Positions 1 through 8,905 of a DNA stretch of 64,000 nucleotides are shown in pieces. This DNA is from an uncultured Butyricicoccus sp. (lineage in GTDB: Bacteria > Bacillota > Clostridia > Oscillospirales > Butyricicoccaceae), in NCBI GenBank assembly GCA_944376065.1, contig CALWBL010000003.1, positions 169,349 through 233,348 on the forward strand, written 5' to 3'. The translations under genes were made by a program, and so were the position numbers. Each line of letters opens with the position of its first letter. The first letter of the stretch is position 1. Below the pieces are notes generated by a model that was not told where the DNA came from, ran no database searches, and saw nothing but the letters and a program-made list of their open reading frames with translations.

Positions 1-631
1 GGGCTTGAGCTGCAATTTCATTTGCAAGCTTTAAAGCCTCGTCCATAAGATTTTCAAGAGGGTATACATTGTTTACAAGTCCCATATTTAATGCATCTTG
101 TGCAGTATAGTTTCCGCGTGCGGTGTAAAGCATTTCCTTAGCTTTGCCCATACCAACAAGACGAGCCAAACGTTGAGTACCGCCGCAACCAGCAGTGATG
201 CCAAGACCTACTTCAGGCTGACCAAATAGAGCATTTTCAGATGCTATGCGAATATCACAACACATTGCAAGCTCACAGCCACCACCTAAACAGAAACCAT
301 TTATAGCAGCGATAACTGGACGATGAAAGTTTTCAATCTTTTGACAAACTCTGTTAGCTTCATTGCCAAATAACTTGCCCTCTGCAACAGTTTTTGTGGA
401 CATTTCGGAGATGTCAGCACCTGCAACAAATGAGTTTACGGTTTTACCCTTTTTATTTATAACGAAAGAACCAGTCAGAACTACACAATAGACATCATCC
501 ATTTTAGCAAGCTCATCAAAAGCCTGTTCAAGTTGACCATACATATCAGTAGAAAGTGCATTAAGAGCCTGCATATGCTCGATTTTTACAATGGCAACAT
601 GACCTTGCTTTTCAATTACAACATCAGTCAT
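1..631 (-). CDS. crt: Enoyl-CoA hydratase/crotonase family protein (3' end cut off)
   Basis: The reading frame runs off the left edge, so about 210 N-terminal residues are visible and the C-terminus is missing. The start at 631 (MTDVVIEKQ) follows an AGAGGA site. Crotonase-fold signatures are present: the oxyanion-hole segment AGADISEM, the second oxyanion segment GGGCELAMCCDIRIA, and FGQPEVGLG with the usual glutamate. The family hydrates short-chain enoyl-CoA; beside a thiolase it probably converts crotonyl-CoA and 3-hydroxybutyryl-CoA in the butyrate or fatty-acid pathway (inferred from context). It lies downstream of the thiolase on the same strand, about 100 bp away with a hairpin in the gap. 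The exact substrate cannot be read from the sequence. Confidence 0.85.
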   Translation of the reverse strand, partial: MTDVVIEKQGHVAIVKIEHMQALNALSTDMYGQLEQAFDELAKMDDVYCVVLTGSFVINKKGKTVNSFVAGADISEMSTKTVAEGKLFGNEANRVCQKIENFHRPVIAAINGFCLGGGCELAMCCDIRIASENALFGQPEVGLGITAGCGGTQRLARLVGMGKAKEMLYTARGNYTAQDALNMGLVNNVYPLENLMDEALKLANEIAAQA

Positions 632-672
632 AACAAAATCCTCTTTTTATATATTATAGTTTTATATAATTT

Positions 673-703
673 AGTCCAAGGGAAGATAAACAACCCTTGG
701 ACT
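673..703 (-). other. Perfect hairpin between thiolase and crotonase genes
   Basis: A 10-bp perfect stem (673-682 with 694-703) closes an 11-nt loop. Read on the plus strand it is followed by a T run like a terminator, but the neighbouring genes are on the minus strand, where the downstream side is only AT-rich. It may be a weak terminator, an mRNA-stabilising element or a processing site between the two cistrons. Confidence 0.5.
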
Positions 704-728
704 TTTTTATGTTCAAGATATTTTCAAA

Positions 729-1916
729 TTACTTACACAGCTCGTCGCGCTCAACGATAAGAGCTTCACCCATACCACCGCCGATACACATGGTAGCAAG
801 ACCGATAGTAGCGTCACGCTTAACCATTTCGTACAGCAGAGTAGTGGAGATACGGCAACCAGCAGCACCGATTGGATGACCAAGAGCGATTGCACCACCG
901 TTAACATTAACCTTATCAAGGTCAAAGCCTAGTTCTTTGTTTACAGCAGCAGCCTGAGCAGCGAAAGCCTCGTTAGACTCAATCAGGTCTAAGTCAGCAA
1001 TAGTAAGACCAGCACGCTTTAGAGCCTGACGGGTGGACTCAACTGGACCTACACCCATAATAGATGGGTCACAACCAACAGAACCGAACGCACGGATTTT
1101 AGCAAGAGGCTTGATACCGTTAGCCTTTACGAAATCCTCAGAAGCGATAATCATAGCAGCACCAGCATCATTTATACCAGAAGCGTTACCAGCGGTAACA
1201 GTACCGTCCTTCTTAAATGCAGGACGCAGCTTAGCTAGAGTTTCAAGAGTGGTGTTTGGCTTGTTGTATTCGTCGGTATCAAATACAATAGTTTCCTTCT
1301 TCTTTTTAACTTCAACAGCTACGATTTCGTCCTTAAACTTGCCCTCAGCGATAGCCTTAGCAGCCTTCATCTGAGAATTGTAAGCGATTTCATCCTGCAT
1401 TTCACGAGTGATGCCATACTGTTCAGCAACGTTTTCAGCAGTGATGCCCATGTGATATTTATTGAATACATCAAATAAGCCGTCGTTAATCATAAGGTCA
1501 ACCAGCTTAACATCGCCCATACGAGCACCCCAACGGGTGTTTGGGGAGAAATAAGGAGCATTAGACATGCTTTCGCAGCCACCAACCAGCATTACCTGAT
1601 TTTCGCCAGAACGAATAGTCTGAGAACCAAGGGAGATAGCACGCATAGAGGATGCACAAACCTTGTTAAGAGTCATAGCTGGTGTAGTTATAGGAAGACC
1701 AGCGCCTACAAGAATCTGACGGGATACGTTCTGACCGCAGCCACCTTGCAGAACCTGACCAAACATTACTTCATCAATAACAGCCTTGTCAATGCCAGCG
1801 CGCTCGATAGCAGCATTAGCAGCAGCGGTACCGAGGTCAGCAGCGGATACAGAAGCTAAAGTGCCGCCGTAAGAACCAATTGCAGTACGAGCAGCAGAGC
1901 AGATATAAACGTTCAT
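729..1916 (-). CDS. thlA: Acetyl-CoA C-acetyltransferase (thiolase)
   Basis: This cytosolic enzyme condenses two acetyl-CoA to acetoacetyl-CoA, or runs in reverse. The 395-residue length is normal for the family. The nucleophilic cysteine lies in VCASSMRAI near residue 88. The substrate-site NEAFAAQ, the [14 protein letters not shown] histidine motif and the C-terminal CIGGGMGEA with the second active-site cysteine are all present. The start MNVYICSAA follows AAAGGAG. The gene precedes crotonase on the same strand, as in clostridial butyrate pathways. A Rex-like palindrome lies upstream at 1999-2016, which would fit redox control, but that is inferred. Biosynthetic use is favoured over beta-oxidation by family resemblance. 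Confidence 0.95.
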   Translation of the reverse strand: MNVYICSAARTAIGSYGGTLASVSAADLGTAAANAAIERAGIDKAVIDEVMFGQVLQGGCGQNVSRQILVGAGLPITTPAMTLNKVCASSMRAISLGSQTIRSGENQVMLVGGCESMSNAPYFSPNTRWGARMGDVKLVDLMINDGLFDVFNKYHMGITAENVAEQYGITREMQDEIAYNSQMKAAKAIAEGKFKDEIVAVEVKKKKETIVFDTDEYNKPNTTLETLAKLRPAFKKDGTVTAGNASGINDAGAAMIIASEDFVKANGIKPLAKIRAFGSVGCDPSIMGVGPVESTRQALKRAGLTIADLDLIESNEAFAAQAAAVNKELGFDLDKVNVNGGAIALGHPIGAAGCRISTTLLYEMVKRDATIGLATMCIGGGMGEALIVERDELCK

Positions 1917-1998
1917 TGGAAAAATCTCCTTTTCTTTGACGGCAAAAATAACGCCGGATAAAATTTTGCAAGGCTGGAAAATCAGTCAACGACCTTGC

Positions 1999-2016
1999 TT
2001 GTTATTATTTTATCAA
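1999..2016 (-). promoter_or_regulatory. Candidate Rex-like operator upstream of thiolase
   Basis: TTGTTATTATTTTATCAA is an 18-bp interrupted palindrome resembling the clostridial Rex site TTGTTAA-N4-TTAACAA, with departures inside the half-sites. Rex is known to control thl and crt-type genes in clostridia. No convincing -35/-10 pair was found close to it, so the assignment is tentative. Confidence 0.3.
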
Positions 2017-2096
2017 ATGCGAATTAAAAAGAAAAGAGGGGAAAAGAATAAAAAGTTAAAATTTTCACAACTTCAGAATATTGCATAAAATCATAA

Positions 2097-2177
2097 ATAA
2101 AAAACTGGCAAACTTGACGAAAAACTTTTGAAAATTTTACTTGACAAATACGCTTTTTATCGTCTTATTTACCAGTT
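2097..2177 (-). terminator. Extended nested hairpin with T tract, after the ABC transporter operon
   Basis: On the minus strand an outer 10-bp stem (2168-2177 with 2103-2112, one G-U) encloses a second stem (2152-2164 with 2116-2125) and is followed by TTTTTTATTTATG. This looks like a long intrinsic terminator for the transporter operon. The 312-base gap between glnQ and thlA otherwise holds only AT-rich DNA and the Rex-like palindrome. A structured leader of thlA is an alternative reading. Confidence 0.5.
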
Positions 2178-2228
2178 ATTTATAGTTAAAATATATATTT
2201 TTCCTAAAAATTACAATAAAATATACAA

Positions 2229-3020
2229 TTAAGTATTGTTTTGGGAAAATCTGCTAAGGAAAGATTTTGTTCTTTCATTCTGTGTATGCTCAAAAACTTG
2301 CTCTGGTGTACCCTGCTCAACAATCACACCCTTATCCATAAATATAATTTGGTCGGCAACATCGTGTGCAAATGACATCTCATGGGTAACAATTACCATA
2401 GTTGTGTGTTTGTCTGCAAGTGAGCGAATTACCTTTAAAACCTCGCCTGTTAGCTCTGGGTCAAGTGCTGATGTAGGCTCGTCAAAGCAGAGGATATCCG
2501 GTTTCATTGCCAAAGCTCTTGCGATTGCTACACGTTGTTGCTGACCGCCTGAAAGCTGATGAGGATAGTGACTCATGCGTCCGGCAAGGCTCATTTGCTC
2601 TAAAAGCATCATAGCCTCAGATTCAATTTTTTCATGTATTTCATGTTTATTCTTTTTATAGTCTTGTTGCTTTTTTGCCATAAGCAAATTGGCAAGCATT
2701 ACATTTTCAAGTGCTGTATACTGCGGAAATAAATTAAACGATTGAAAAACCATGCCGAAATGTAGTCTATTTTTTCTGATTTCATCTTCAGATTGCAAAT
2801 TATGGCTTTTTGAATCAAAAAGCGGTTTACCATTCACTATAATTTGACCACCATCTGGGATTTCAAGAAAGTTTAAACAGCGTAGAAGAGTTGTTTTACC
2901 AGAGCCAGAAGAACCGATTATAGCAAGAGCTTGACCTTTTTCCAGTGAAAAACTAATATCTTTTAATACCTTAGTCGCACCAAAATTTTTATTTATATTT
3001 TTTACTTCTAAAATTGGCAT
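2229..3020 (-). CDS. Polar amino acid ABC transporter, ATP-binding protein
   Basis: ATPase subunit of a PAAT-family importer (GlnQ/HisP type) that drives uptake of a polar amino acid or cystine. The 263-residue protein has Walker [10 protein letters not shown] near residue 37, Q-loop FQSFNLFPQ, signature LSGGQQQR, Walker [13 protein letters not shown] and the switch histidine in VTHEM. There is an insertion of about 15 lysine-rich residues ([14 protein letters not shown]) before the signature motif, longer than in typical GlnQ. It starts 15 bp after the permease gene with RBS TGGAGG and is the last gene of a three-gene operon: binding protein, permease, ATPase. Confidence 0.93.
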   Translation of the reverse strand: MPILEVKNINKNFGATKVLKDISFSLEKGQALAIIGSSGSGKTTLLRCLNFLEIPDGGQIIVNGKPLFDSKSHNLQSEDEIRKNRLHFGMVFQSFNLFPQYTALENVMLANLLMAKKQQDYKKNKHEIHEKIESEAMMLLEQMSLAGRMSHYPHQLSGGQQQRVAIARALAMKPDILCFDEPTSALDPELTGEVLKVIRSLADKHTTMVIVTHEMSFAHDVADQIIFMDKGVIVEQGTPEQVFEHTQNERTKSFLSRFSQNNT

Positions 3021-3035
3021 TTTAAAAAGCCTCCA

Positions 3036-3701
3036 TTAAGTACGGAAATAATCCATTTTCTTTTCAAGCCAGTTAAATAATAGTGTAAGAACACCGCAGA
3101 AAACAAGGAAAAATATTGCGGTTGAGAATAGCGGCCAGATAAGTCCTCTATTTGAAGTAAATTCCTTTGCAACCCAGATGATTTCACGAGTTGCCAGAAT
3201 GTTAGCAAGTGCAGTATCCTTAATTAGTGTCATAAATTCATTGCCCATAGGTGGAATAACACGTTTTATAACCTGTAATAATGTAATTTTAAAGAAAATT
3301 TGAGATTTAGTCATGCCAAGGACAAGACCCGCCTCATACTGTCCCTTTGGAATTGATTGTATGCCTCCACGGAAAATTTCAGAAAAATAACAAGCATAAT
3401 TTATTATGAATGCCACACAAACCGCAACAATTCTGCCATTGGTTCCAAAAGCTGCCCAAGGGTTGCCTATATGTATTAGCGATGGGACATAGAAAATAAA
3501 TATAATTTGCAACATAAGTGGAGAACCACGAATAATCCAAACAACGGTGTTTATAAAATAACGAATTGGGCGGAATTTACTCATTGAACCAAAAGAAACG
3601 AGTAGTCCGAGTGGTAATGCACCAAGCAAAGTCACAAAAAAGATGGTGCAGTTAATTCCAAAACCTTCGAATAGTTTGGAAAATACAACTGATGCACTCA
3701 C
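3036..3701 (-). CDS. Polar amino acid ABC transporter, permease (HisM/GlnP type)
   Basis: Inner-membrane permease, 221 residues with about five hydrophobic segments. The amino-acid permease pattern is visible: IRGSPLMLQI near the third helix, and the EAA-type loop YEAGLVLGMTKSQIFFKITLLQVIKRVIPP that docks on the ATPase. The start is a GTG codon (MSASVVFSK) behind AAAGGAGAG. It is the only permease gene, so it presumably works as a homodimer. Substrate specificity is not decidable from the sequence. Confidence 0.92.
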   Translation of the reverse strand: MSASVVFSKLFEGFGINCTIFFVTLLGALPLGLLVSFGSMSKFRPIRYFINTVVWIIRGSPLMLQIIFIFYVPSLIHIGNPWAAFGTNGRIVAVCVAFIINYACYFSEIFRGGIQSIPKGQYEAGLVLGMTKSQIFFKITLLQVIKRVIPPMGNEFMTLIKDTALANILATREIIWVAKEFTSNRGLIWPLFSTAIFFLVFCGVLTLLFNWLEKKMDYFRT

Positions 3702-3731
3702 AAAAATTTCTCTCCTTTAAACAAAACTGAG

Positions 3732-3760
3732 CGGGGCAGCGTAAAAAGTACGCTGTCCCG
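3732..3760 (-). terminator. Attenuator hairpin between binding protein and permease genes
   Basis: A 12-bp stem with one G-U (3749-3760 with 3732-3743) closes a 5-nt loop and is followed on the minus strand by a T-rich stretch. Such partial terminators let the binding protein be made in excess over the permease and ATPase. Confidence 0.6.
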
Positions 3761-3792
3761 TTCCTAAAAAATACTTAAACATTCTACTTTAT

Positions 3793-4590
3793 TTATTCAG
3801 CTTTTGCAAGCTCTAAACCATATTGGTCTGCAATAGCAGTCAAGCTGCCATCTTGACGCATTTCATCAATACACTTGTTAACCTCTGCACATAGGTCACT
3901 ACCCTTACGAAAACCAACAGCATACTGTTCGTCCATAAGTGTTGCAGTGACAACAAGGTCAGCAAAGTCTGTGCCTTCGCCAATCATATTTTCAGCTAAA
4001 GTATTATCAAAAATAGCTGCATCAACAGTGCCGGATTTAAGCTCTAATAAAGCATCAGTCTGGGCTTGAACGGTCATAACAGTATCAGCGATATTTTCGT
4101 CACCAGATGCAACACTGTAACCAGCAGAGCCAGCTTCAACAGCAACAGTCTTGCCCTTTAACGCCTCTGTGCTGGTGTATACATCTTCATTAACTTTATT
4201 TACAACAAGAACCTGCTTGTTTTCTACATATGGCTGAGAAAAATCAACACTTTCTTTCATATCATCAGTAATAGTAAAGCCGTTCCAAATGCAATCAATA
4301 TTGCCAGACTCAAGCTCGATAATTTTATTGCTCCAATTAATAAGTACAAACTCAGGCTCAACACCCAGCTTTTCACATACAGCTCTAGCAAATTCTGTGT
4401 CAAAGCCTGTAAGTTCGCCATCTTCGCCTTCATAGTTCATTGGCTCATAAACAGTATAACCGATTTTTAAAACACCATTATCCTTGACAGTTTGCAGTTG
4501 GCTTTCATTTTTATCAGAACCACAACCAGCTATCAGAGCAGATGCCATGATGCCAGTCATAATAAGAGCCAATACTTTTTTAAATTTCAT
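3793..4590 (-). CDS. Polar amino acid ABC transporter substrate-binding lipoprotein
   Basis: Extracytoplasmic solute-binding protein (SBP_bac_3 family), 265 residues. An N-terminal signal with lipobox LIAGC near residue 22 predicts lipid anchoring at the outer face of the membrane. The body opens with LKIGYTVYEPMNYE and GFDTEFARAVCEKLG, typical of cystine, glutamine or arginine binding proteins, and has the late segment YAVGFRKGSDL. It is the first gene of the transporter operon and has a clear promoter just upstream (4645-4673). The ligand cannot be told by eye. Confidence 0.93.
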   Translation of the reverse strand: MKFKKVLALIMTGIMASALIAGCGSDKNESQLQTVKDNGVLKIGYTVYEPMNYEGEDGELTGFDTEFARAVCEKLGVEPEFVLINWSNKIIELESGNIDCIWNGFTITDDMKESVDFSQPYVENKQVLVVNKVNEDVYTSTEALKGKTVAVEAGSAGYSVASGDENIADTVMTVQAQTDALLELKSGTVDAAIFDNTLAENMIGEGTDFADLVVTATLMDEQYAVGFRKGSDLCAEVNKCIDEMRQDGSLTAIADQYGLELAKAE

Positions 4591-4644
4591 AACTTAGATA
4601 CAATCCCTTCTATGAGTGAAAAAATCAAATATATTTGCATCGGC

Positions 4645-4673
4645 ATTGTAACACTTTAATTTGCAAAAGTCAA
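4645..4673 (-). promoter_or_regulatory. Sigma-A-type promoter of the amino acid ABC operon
   Basis: On the minus strand TTGACT is followed after 17 bp by TACAAT, about 55 bp before the binding-protein start codon. Confidence 0.65.
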
Positions 4674-4723
4674 CAAGCGTTAGTAATATTTTTTAAAAAT
4701 TTTTTAAGCCTTTGCTAATATCA

Positions 4724-4752
4724 TTGCGAATATTGTTTTAAAATGATATACT
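4724..4752 (+). promoter_or_regulatory. Candidate promoter of the SMC-like ATPase gene
   Basis: TTGCGA, a 17-bp spacer and TATACT lie about 50 bp before the start codon at 4801. The element is back to back with the transporter promoter. Confidence 0.45.
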
Positions 4753-4800
4753 TAAAACAATAATGTCATAAAATAATATTATGTTTGGAGCAAAAAATCC

Positions 4801-6891
4801 ATGAAGATTTTATCTATACAGGGTCATTTTGGTAATATAAATGGACAGAAAATAGATTTTTCAGATAAACTCTGCTCAAGAGTTCTTCCAAATGGCTGGG
4901 GAAAAACAACTCTTTGTGCTTTTATTCGTGTTATGCTTTATGGCTTAAATACAAGCAGACGAGATAGTGCAAATGCACTATCAGATAAAACTAAATACTA
5001 TCCACAAGATGGCAAGCCGATGAGTGGGCGAATAACAGTTGAATTTGCGGGCAGACCAATAACCATTATAAGAGAAAGCAACCGAAATGGTTTGATGCAA
5101 GATTTTCAGGCGTTTTACGAGGATACTGGTGAGCCTTGCACTCAGCTTACCGCAAGAAATTGTGGTGAAGTTTTACTTGGAATGAGCGAAGATGCGTTTC
5201 TATCAAGTGCCATGGTCGATGGAATGGATATGACACGTCCTTCTTCTGAGCTTAATGAACTGCTTATTAGCCTTGCCCAAACTGGTGACAGCAATACACG
5301 ATGTTCTTCTGCGCTTAAAACACTCATAAGATGGCGTTTGGATTTAAATTCTGGAAATGGTCATGGTGAGCAGCCACGACTTGAAAAAGACTATCAGGCC
5401 GCCCAAAAGCACCTTGATGATATTCAGGCTCTTGAGTCTCAAATGGTTAAACAGCGTCAAAAGGCTGCAATGCTCACAGAAAAGGCTGAAGAAATTCACA
5501 ATCAATACGAAAAGATATATAGAAATTATGCTGGCAAGATTGCAGAGGAAGAAAGCTCACTTGTCGTTTTGAAAAAAGATGTAGAAAAGAGAATCAAACA
5601 TCTTAAAGCGGGTTTACCCGATGAAATTTTGCTCCGTGAGGCAGAAGATGCTCTTTATGGATACGAAGGTGCGGTTGAGCTTGAGCGTGAAAAACGTAAA
5701 AATATGCCGTATGTGGATTCGGAATTTAAAAACGCAGTCGAGCAGGTTGAAGAACGCAGAACAAAAGAAGAAGTAAAACGAAATCTAATCATGCGTCCCA
5801 AAATCCGTTGGCCAGCAATGGCTTTAGCATTGTTGCTTGCTATTGCAGCGGCAGCAAGTGCGCTTGCAAACATTGATTGGGGAGAATTAACACCTTATAT
5901 GCCATATATCTTGTCTGGTATGGCTTTACTTTCGGTTCTAACATGTTTCATTGGAAGCGTTCCAAGGTTGGGCGACCCAGATGAAGACTATGATGAATCA
6001 AAACAACAGCTTGATATCGAGCATAAGAAAACAGTCGGCGCTCAGCATATGGCAACATCAGTTTTACAAGACCAATATGATGCAGCAGTAAGGGCTGCAA
6101 GTAAAATATGGCCAAATGTTAAAACAATAGAGCAAGCAGGTGAGTGGATAAGAGGTGCAAGACATGATTTACAGCTTTTAAGACAAGAACAAAGTAAGTT
6201 ACAAGATATTCTTGTTGAGATTAAAAAAATGGAAAACTCAAGGAATATTGATGTAGATGCTCAAAAACTTGTTGATAGCGCAAGAGTTAAGGCTGTTGAG
6301 GCTCGCCATGCTGCTGAGTATGCTCAGCAAGAGCTTTCAAGAATGCAAGGCAGAGTGCAGACACTTGGAAATGCAGCACAGTGGAGAAATACAAGAGATA
6401 AAATAAAAGTTGCTATTGCAAATTCAGAGCAGCAAATGGACGCTTTAAAGATGGCTGAAAAGATTATAGAGGAACAAAATGCAGTGCTTAGTGCTAGGAT
6501 TTCCCCAAAGATAACCGAACTTGCAGAACAATATATGGCTTATCTTACAAGTGATAGTTATAAAGAAATAAAGCTTGATTCATCGCTTAGAGCAAGGTGT
6601 GCAGGTGATGACGGAACACTGCTTGATGCTCTCAGGCTGTCATCAGGCACAAGAGACCAGCTTTATTTTGCACTTAGACTTGCTGTGTGTAAAGTGCTTA
6701 CAGGCGATGAAAGCGTTCCAATTATTTTAGATGATCCATTTGTTACATGGGATAACAAACGCTCAGAAAAAGGACTTCGCTTGCTTCAGTCTTTTGCAAA
6801 TGAAAGACAAGTCATTTTGCTTACTAACAGACCTGCGGGGAGGCTTGCAGTTAATGCTCCTAGAGCAAGTGTGCAAAATTTACAAAATTAA
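4801..6891 (+). CDS. SMC/Rad50-like ATPase with central membrane hairpin (YhaN-like)
   Basis: A 696-residue ABC-class ATPase with split nucleotide-binding halves. Walker A NGWGKTT lies near residue 31. Long coiled-coil stretches (about 190-310 and 410-570) flank two hydrophobic helices near 340-390 that replace the zinc hook of SbcC/Rad50. The ABC signature LSSGT and Walker B IILDDPFV, with an aspartate pair, are near the C-terminus. This layout resembles the YhaN/AAA_27 group, which usually pairs with a YhaO/SbcD-like nuclease; none is adjacent and the protein is shorter than typical YhaN. The start ATG follows TTGGAG. It is monocistronic, with a terminator directly downstream. A role in DNA repair at the membrane is inference. 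Confidence 0.75.
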   Translation: MKILSIQGHFGNINGQKIDFSDKLCSRVLPNGWGKTTLCAFIRVMLYGLNTSRRDSANALSDKTKYYPQDGKPMSGRITVEFAGRPITIIRESNRNGLMQDFQAFYEDTGEPCTQLTARNCGEVLLGMSEDAFLSSAMVDGMDMTRPSSELNELLISLAQTGDSNTRCSSALKTLIRWRLDLNSGNGHGEQPRLEKDYQAAQKHLDDIQALESQMVKQRQKAAMLTEKAEEIHNQYEKIYRNYAGKIAEEESSLVVLKKDVEKRIKHLKAGLPDEILLREAEDALYGYEGAVELEREKRKNMPYVDSEFKNAVEQVEERRTKEEVKRNLIMRPKIRWPAMALALLLAIAAAASALANIDWGELTPYMPYILSGMALLSVLTCFIGSVPRLGDPDEDYDESKQQLDIEHKKTVGAQHMATSVLQDQYDAAVRAASKIWPNVKTIEQAGEWIRGARHDLQLLRQEQSKLQDILVEIKKMENSRNIDVDAQKLVDSARVKAVEARHAAEYAQQELSRMQGRVQTLGNAAQWRNTRDKIKVAIANSEQQMDALKMAEKIIEEQNAVLSARISPKITELAEQYMAYLTSDSYKEIKLDSSLRARCAGDDGTLLDALRLSSGTRDQLYFALRLAVCKVLTGDESVPIILDDPFVTWDNKRSEKGLRLLQSFANERQVILLTNRPAGRLAVNAPRASVQNLQN

Positions 6892-6897
6892 GATAAG

Positions 6898-6930
6898 AGG
6901 TGCGTTATGTAAACGCACCTTTGTTTTTCT
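6898..6930 (+). terminator. Intrinsic terminator of the SMC-like ATPase gene
   Basis: A 9-bp perfect stem (6898-6906 with 6912-6920) with a 5-nt loop is followed by TTGTTTTT. Confidence 0.8.
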
Positions 6931-6933
6931 ATA

Positions 6934-6966
6934 TAAAAAGCGGGCAGAACTAAAATGTTCTGCCCG
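6934..6966 (-). terminator. Intrinsic terminator of rny
   Basis: A 10-bp perfect stem (6941-6950 with 6957-6966) with a 6-nt loop is followed on the minus strand by CTTTTTATAT. It sits between two convergent genes. Confidence 0.75.
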
Positions 6967-6989
6967 AAATTGGTGTTGTCTGATTTTTA

Positions 6990-8531
6990 TTATTTTGCGT
7001 AATCTATAGCGCGAGTTTCACGCACCATATTGATTTTTATTTGACCAGGGTAATCCAGCTCTTCCTCGATATGCTTTGCGATATCACGAGCAAGCAAGGT
7101 CATATTATCATCGTTGACCTCTTCAGGTTTAACGATAATGCACAGCTCACGACCAGCTTGAATAGCATAAGAGCGCTCAACACCAGGGGTAGTATTTGCA
7201 ATCTCCTCCAGTCTTTCCAGTCGCTTGATGTAATTTTCATAATTTTCACGTCTTGCACCCGGACGAGCAGCAGAAATAGCATCAGCTGCTTGAACAAGAC
7301 AAGCCTCGACAGTAGTAGCTTCAACATCACCATGGTGTGCAGCTATTGCATGAATAACTGCTGGGGATTCCTTATATTTTTTCGCAAGGTCTACACCAAT
7401 TGTCACATGTGAACCTTCAAATTCTTGGTCGACAGCCTTACCTATATCGTGCAGCAGACCGCCACGTCTTGCAAGAGTTGGGTCTATTCCTAACTCAGAT
7501 GCAAGCATGCCGGCAATATGGGCTACTTCGATAGAGTGCAGCAACACATTCTGACCATAGCTTGTACGATAATGCAGACGGCCTAAAAGGCGAACCAATT
7601 CTGGATGTATTCCATGTAGACCGGTTTCAAAGATTGCACGTTCGCCTTCAGAGCGAATAATCTGTTCAACTTCTTTTTGAGCTTTCTGCACCATTTCACT
7701 GATACGGGGCGGGTGTATACGCCCGTCTAAGATAAGTTTCTCAAGACTTAGACGAGCTATTTCACGACGCACCGGATCGAAAGAGGACAATGTGATTGCC
7801 TCTGGAGTATCGTCAATAATAAGATCAACACCAGTCAAATTTTCTAGGGCGCGAATATTGCGTCCTTCACGACCGATGATTCTGCCTTTCATTTCGTCGT
7901 TAGGCAGAGCAACGACAGAAACAGTAGATTCAGAAACCTGATCCGCTGAAAAACGCTGAATAGCGGTTGCGATGAGTTCTCTAGCGGTTGTTTCCGCCTC
8001 GTCTTTCATCTTTTGGTTAATTTCACGCAGTTTAACGGCTGCGTCATGCTTTGCTTCATTTTCGATTGAAGTTACAAGATAATCCTTAGCTTCATCACGT
8101 GTTAAGCCAGACAAACGCTCAAGAGTTGAGATTTGTTCAGCCTTAATTTTCTCGGATTCTTCTTGTGTTTTTTGAACCTGTGCAATTTTGCGAGTGAGTT
8201 CTTCATTTTTTCGCTCCATTGCATCGGTTTTACGCTCAAGATTCTCCTCTTTCTGATGGAGGCGATGTTCGGTCTTCTGAACCTCATTTCGGCGTTCCTT
8301 TATCTCACGGTCGGCCTCATTACGAGCTTTTAGAATTTCGTCTTTCGCTTCCAATATTGCCTCGCGTTTTTTTGTTTCACCCGATTTTATAGCATCGTTA
8401 ATGATGCGGGTGGCTTCCTGCTCAGCACTTCCGATAGTCTTTTCGGAAACGTTCTTACGGTAAAGTATACCGACAGCTACGCCAATAATCAAACAGACAA
8501 CACCAATAATCAGCTTGATTATAAGTTCCAT
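6990..8531 (-). CDS. rny: Ribonuclease Y
   Basis: Membrane-anchored endoribonuclease that starts mRNA decay in Firmicutes. From the ATG at 8531 the protein is 513 residues, the normal length. It has one N-terminal transmembrane helix ([18 protein letters not shown]), a charged coiled coil to about residue 190, a KH domain with [15 protein letters not shown], and an HD domain with [12 protein letters not shown] and GLLHDIGK carrying the metal-binding His-Asp pair. A TTG codon at 8573 would add 14 residues, but an AGGAGG site lies between it and the ATG, so the ATG is preferred despite its long 16-nt spacing. It has its own promoter and terminator. Confidence 0.96.
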   Translation of the reverse strand: MELIIKLIIGVVCLIIGVAVGILYRKNVSEKTIGSAEQEATRIINDAIKSGETKKREAILEAKDEILKARNEADREIKERRNEVQKTEHRLHQKEENLERKTDAMERKNEELTRKIAQVQKTQEESEKIKAEQISTLERLSGLTRDEAKDYLVTSIENEAKHDAAVKLREINQKMKDEAETTARELIATAIQRFSADQVSESTVSVVALPNDEMKGRIIGREGRNIRALENLTGVDLIIDDTPEAITLSSFDPVRREIARLSLEKLILDGRIHPPRISEMVQKAQKEVEQIIRSEGERAIFETGLHGIHPELVRLLGRLHYRTSYGQNVLLHSIEVAHIAGMLASELGIDPTLARRGGLLHDIGKAVDQEFEGSHVTIGVDLAKKYKESPAVIHAIAAHHGDVEATTVEACLVQAADAISAARPGARRENYENYIKRLERLEEIANTTPGVERSYAIQAGRELCIIVKPEEVNDDNMTLLARDIAKHIEEELDYPGQIKINMVRETRAIDYAK

Positions 8532-8648
8532 AAGCCTTTGCGGGGCACCTCCTAAAAGTGTTAAATTTTTCAAGTTGCAAAGCGTATAATCCTTATATAA
8601 AGTATCGTGTAGATAACACAGAACATTACAAAAAGGTATTACATAGAT

Positions 8649-8677
8649 ATTCTAATGCTTTTTGAATGGTATGTCAA
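8649..8677 (-). promoter_or_regulatory. Sigma-A-type promoter of rny
   Basis: On the minus strand a perfect TTGACA, a 17-bp spacer and TAGAAT lie about 120 bp before the rny start codon. Confidence 0.65.
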
Positions 8678-8735
8678 GGAAAACACAATATATGGACATA
8701 AAATAGGTCAGAGTGACGAAGGTTAATATATACAC

Positions 8736-8765
8736 TTGTTTAATTGATATATAACGTAGTATAAT
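8736..8765 (+). promoter_or_regulatory. Candidate promoter of pgeF
   Basis: TTGTTT, an 18-bp spacer and a perfect TATAAT lie about 140 bp before the pgeF start. The 8574-8905 gap holds this and the divergent rny promoter; nothing else recognisable was seen in it. Confidence 0.5.
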
Positions 8766-8905
8766 AATGAAATAGGGTTAAAAATGCATTATTTTAGTGC
8801 ATTAAAGCTCTGGGTTTATTTGCACCTTTTATGGTACTTTTGTTAGATGCGTTTATCTTGGGGATAAAAATAAATAATATTAAATTTTAAGGAATCTGGA
8901 TACTT

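Noticed and set aside
4747..4800. Possible upstream gene for a YhaO/SbcD nuclease partner
   Set aside because: The gap is noncoding and the neighbours are a transporter operon and rny.
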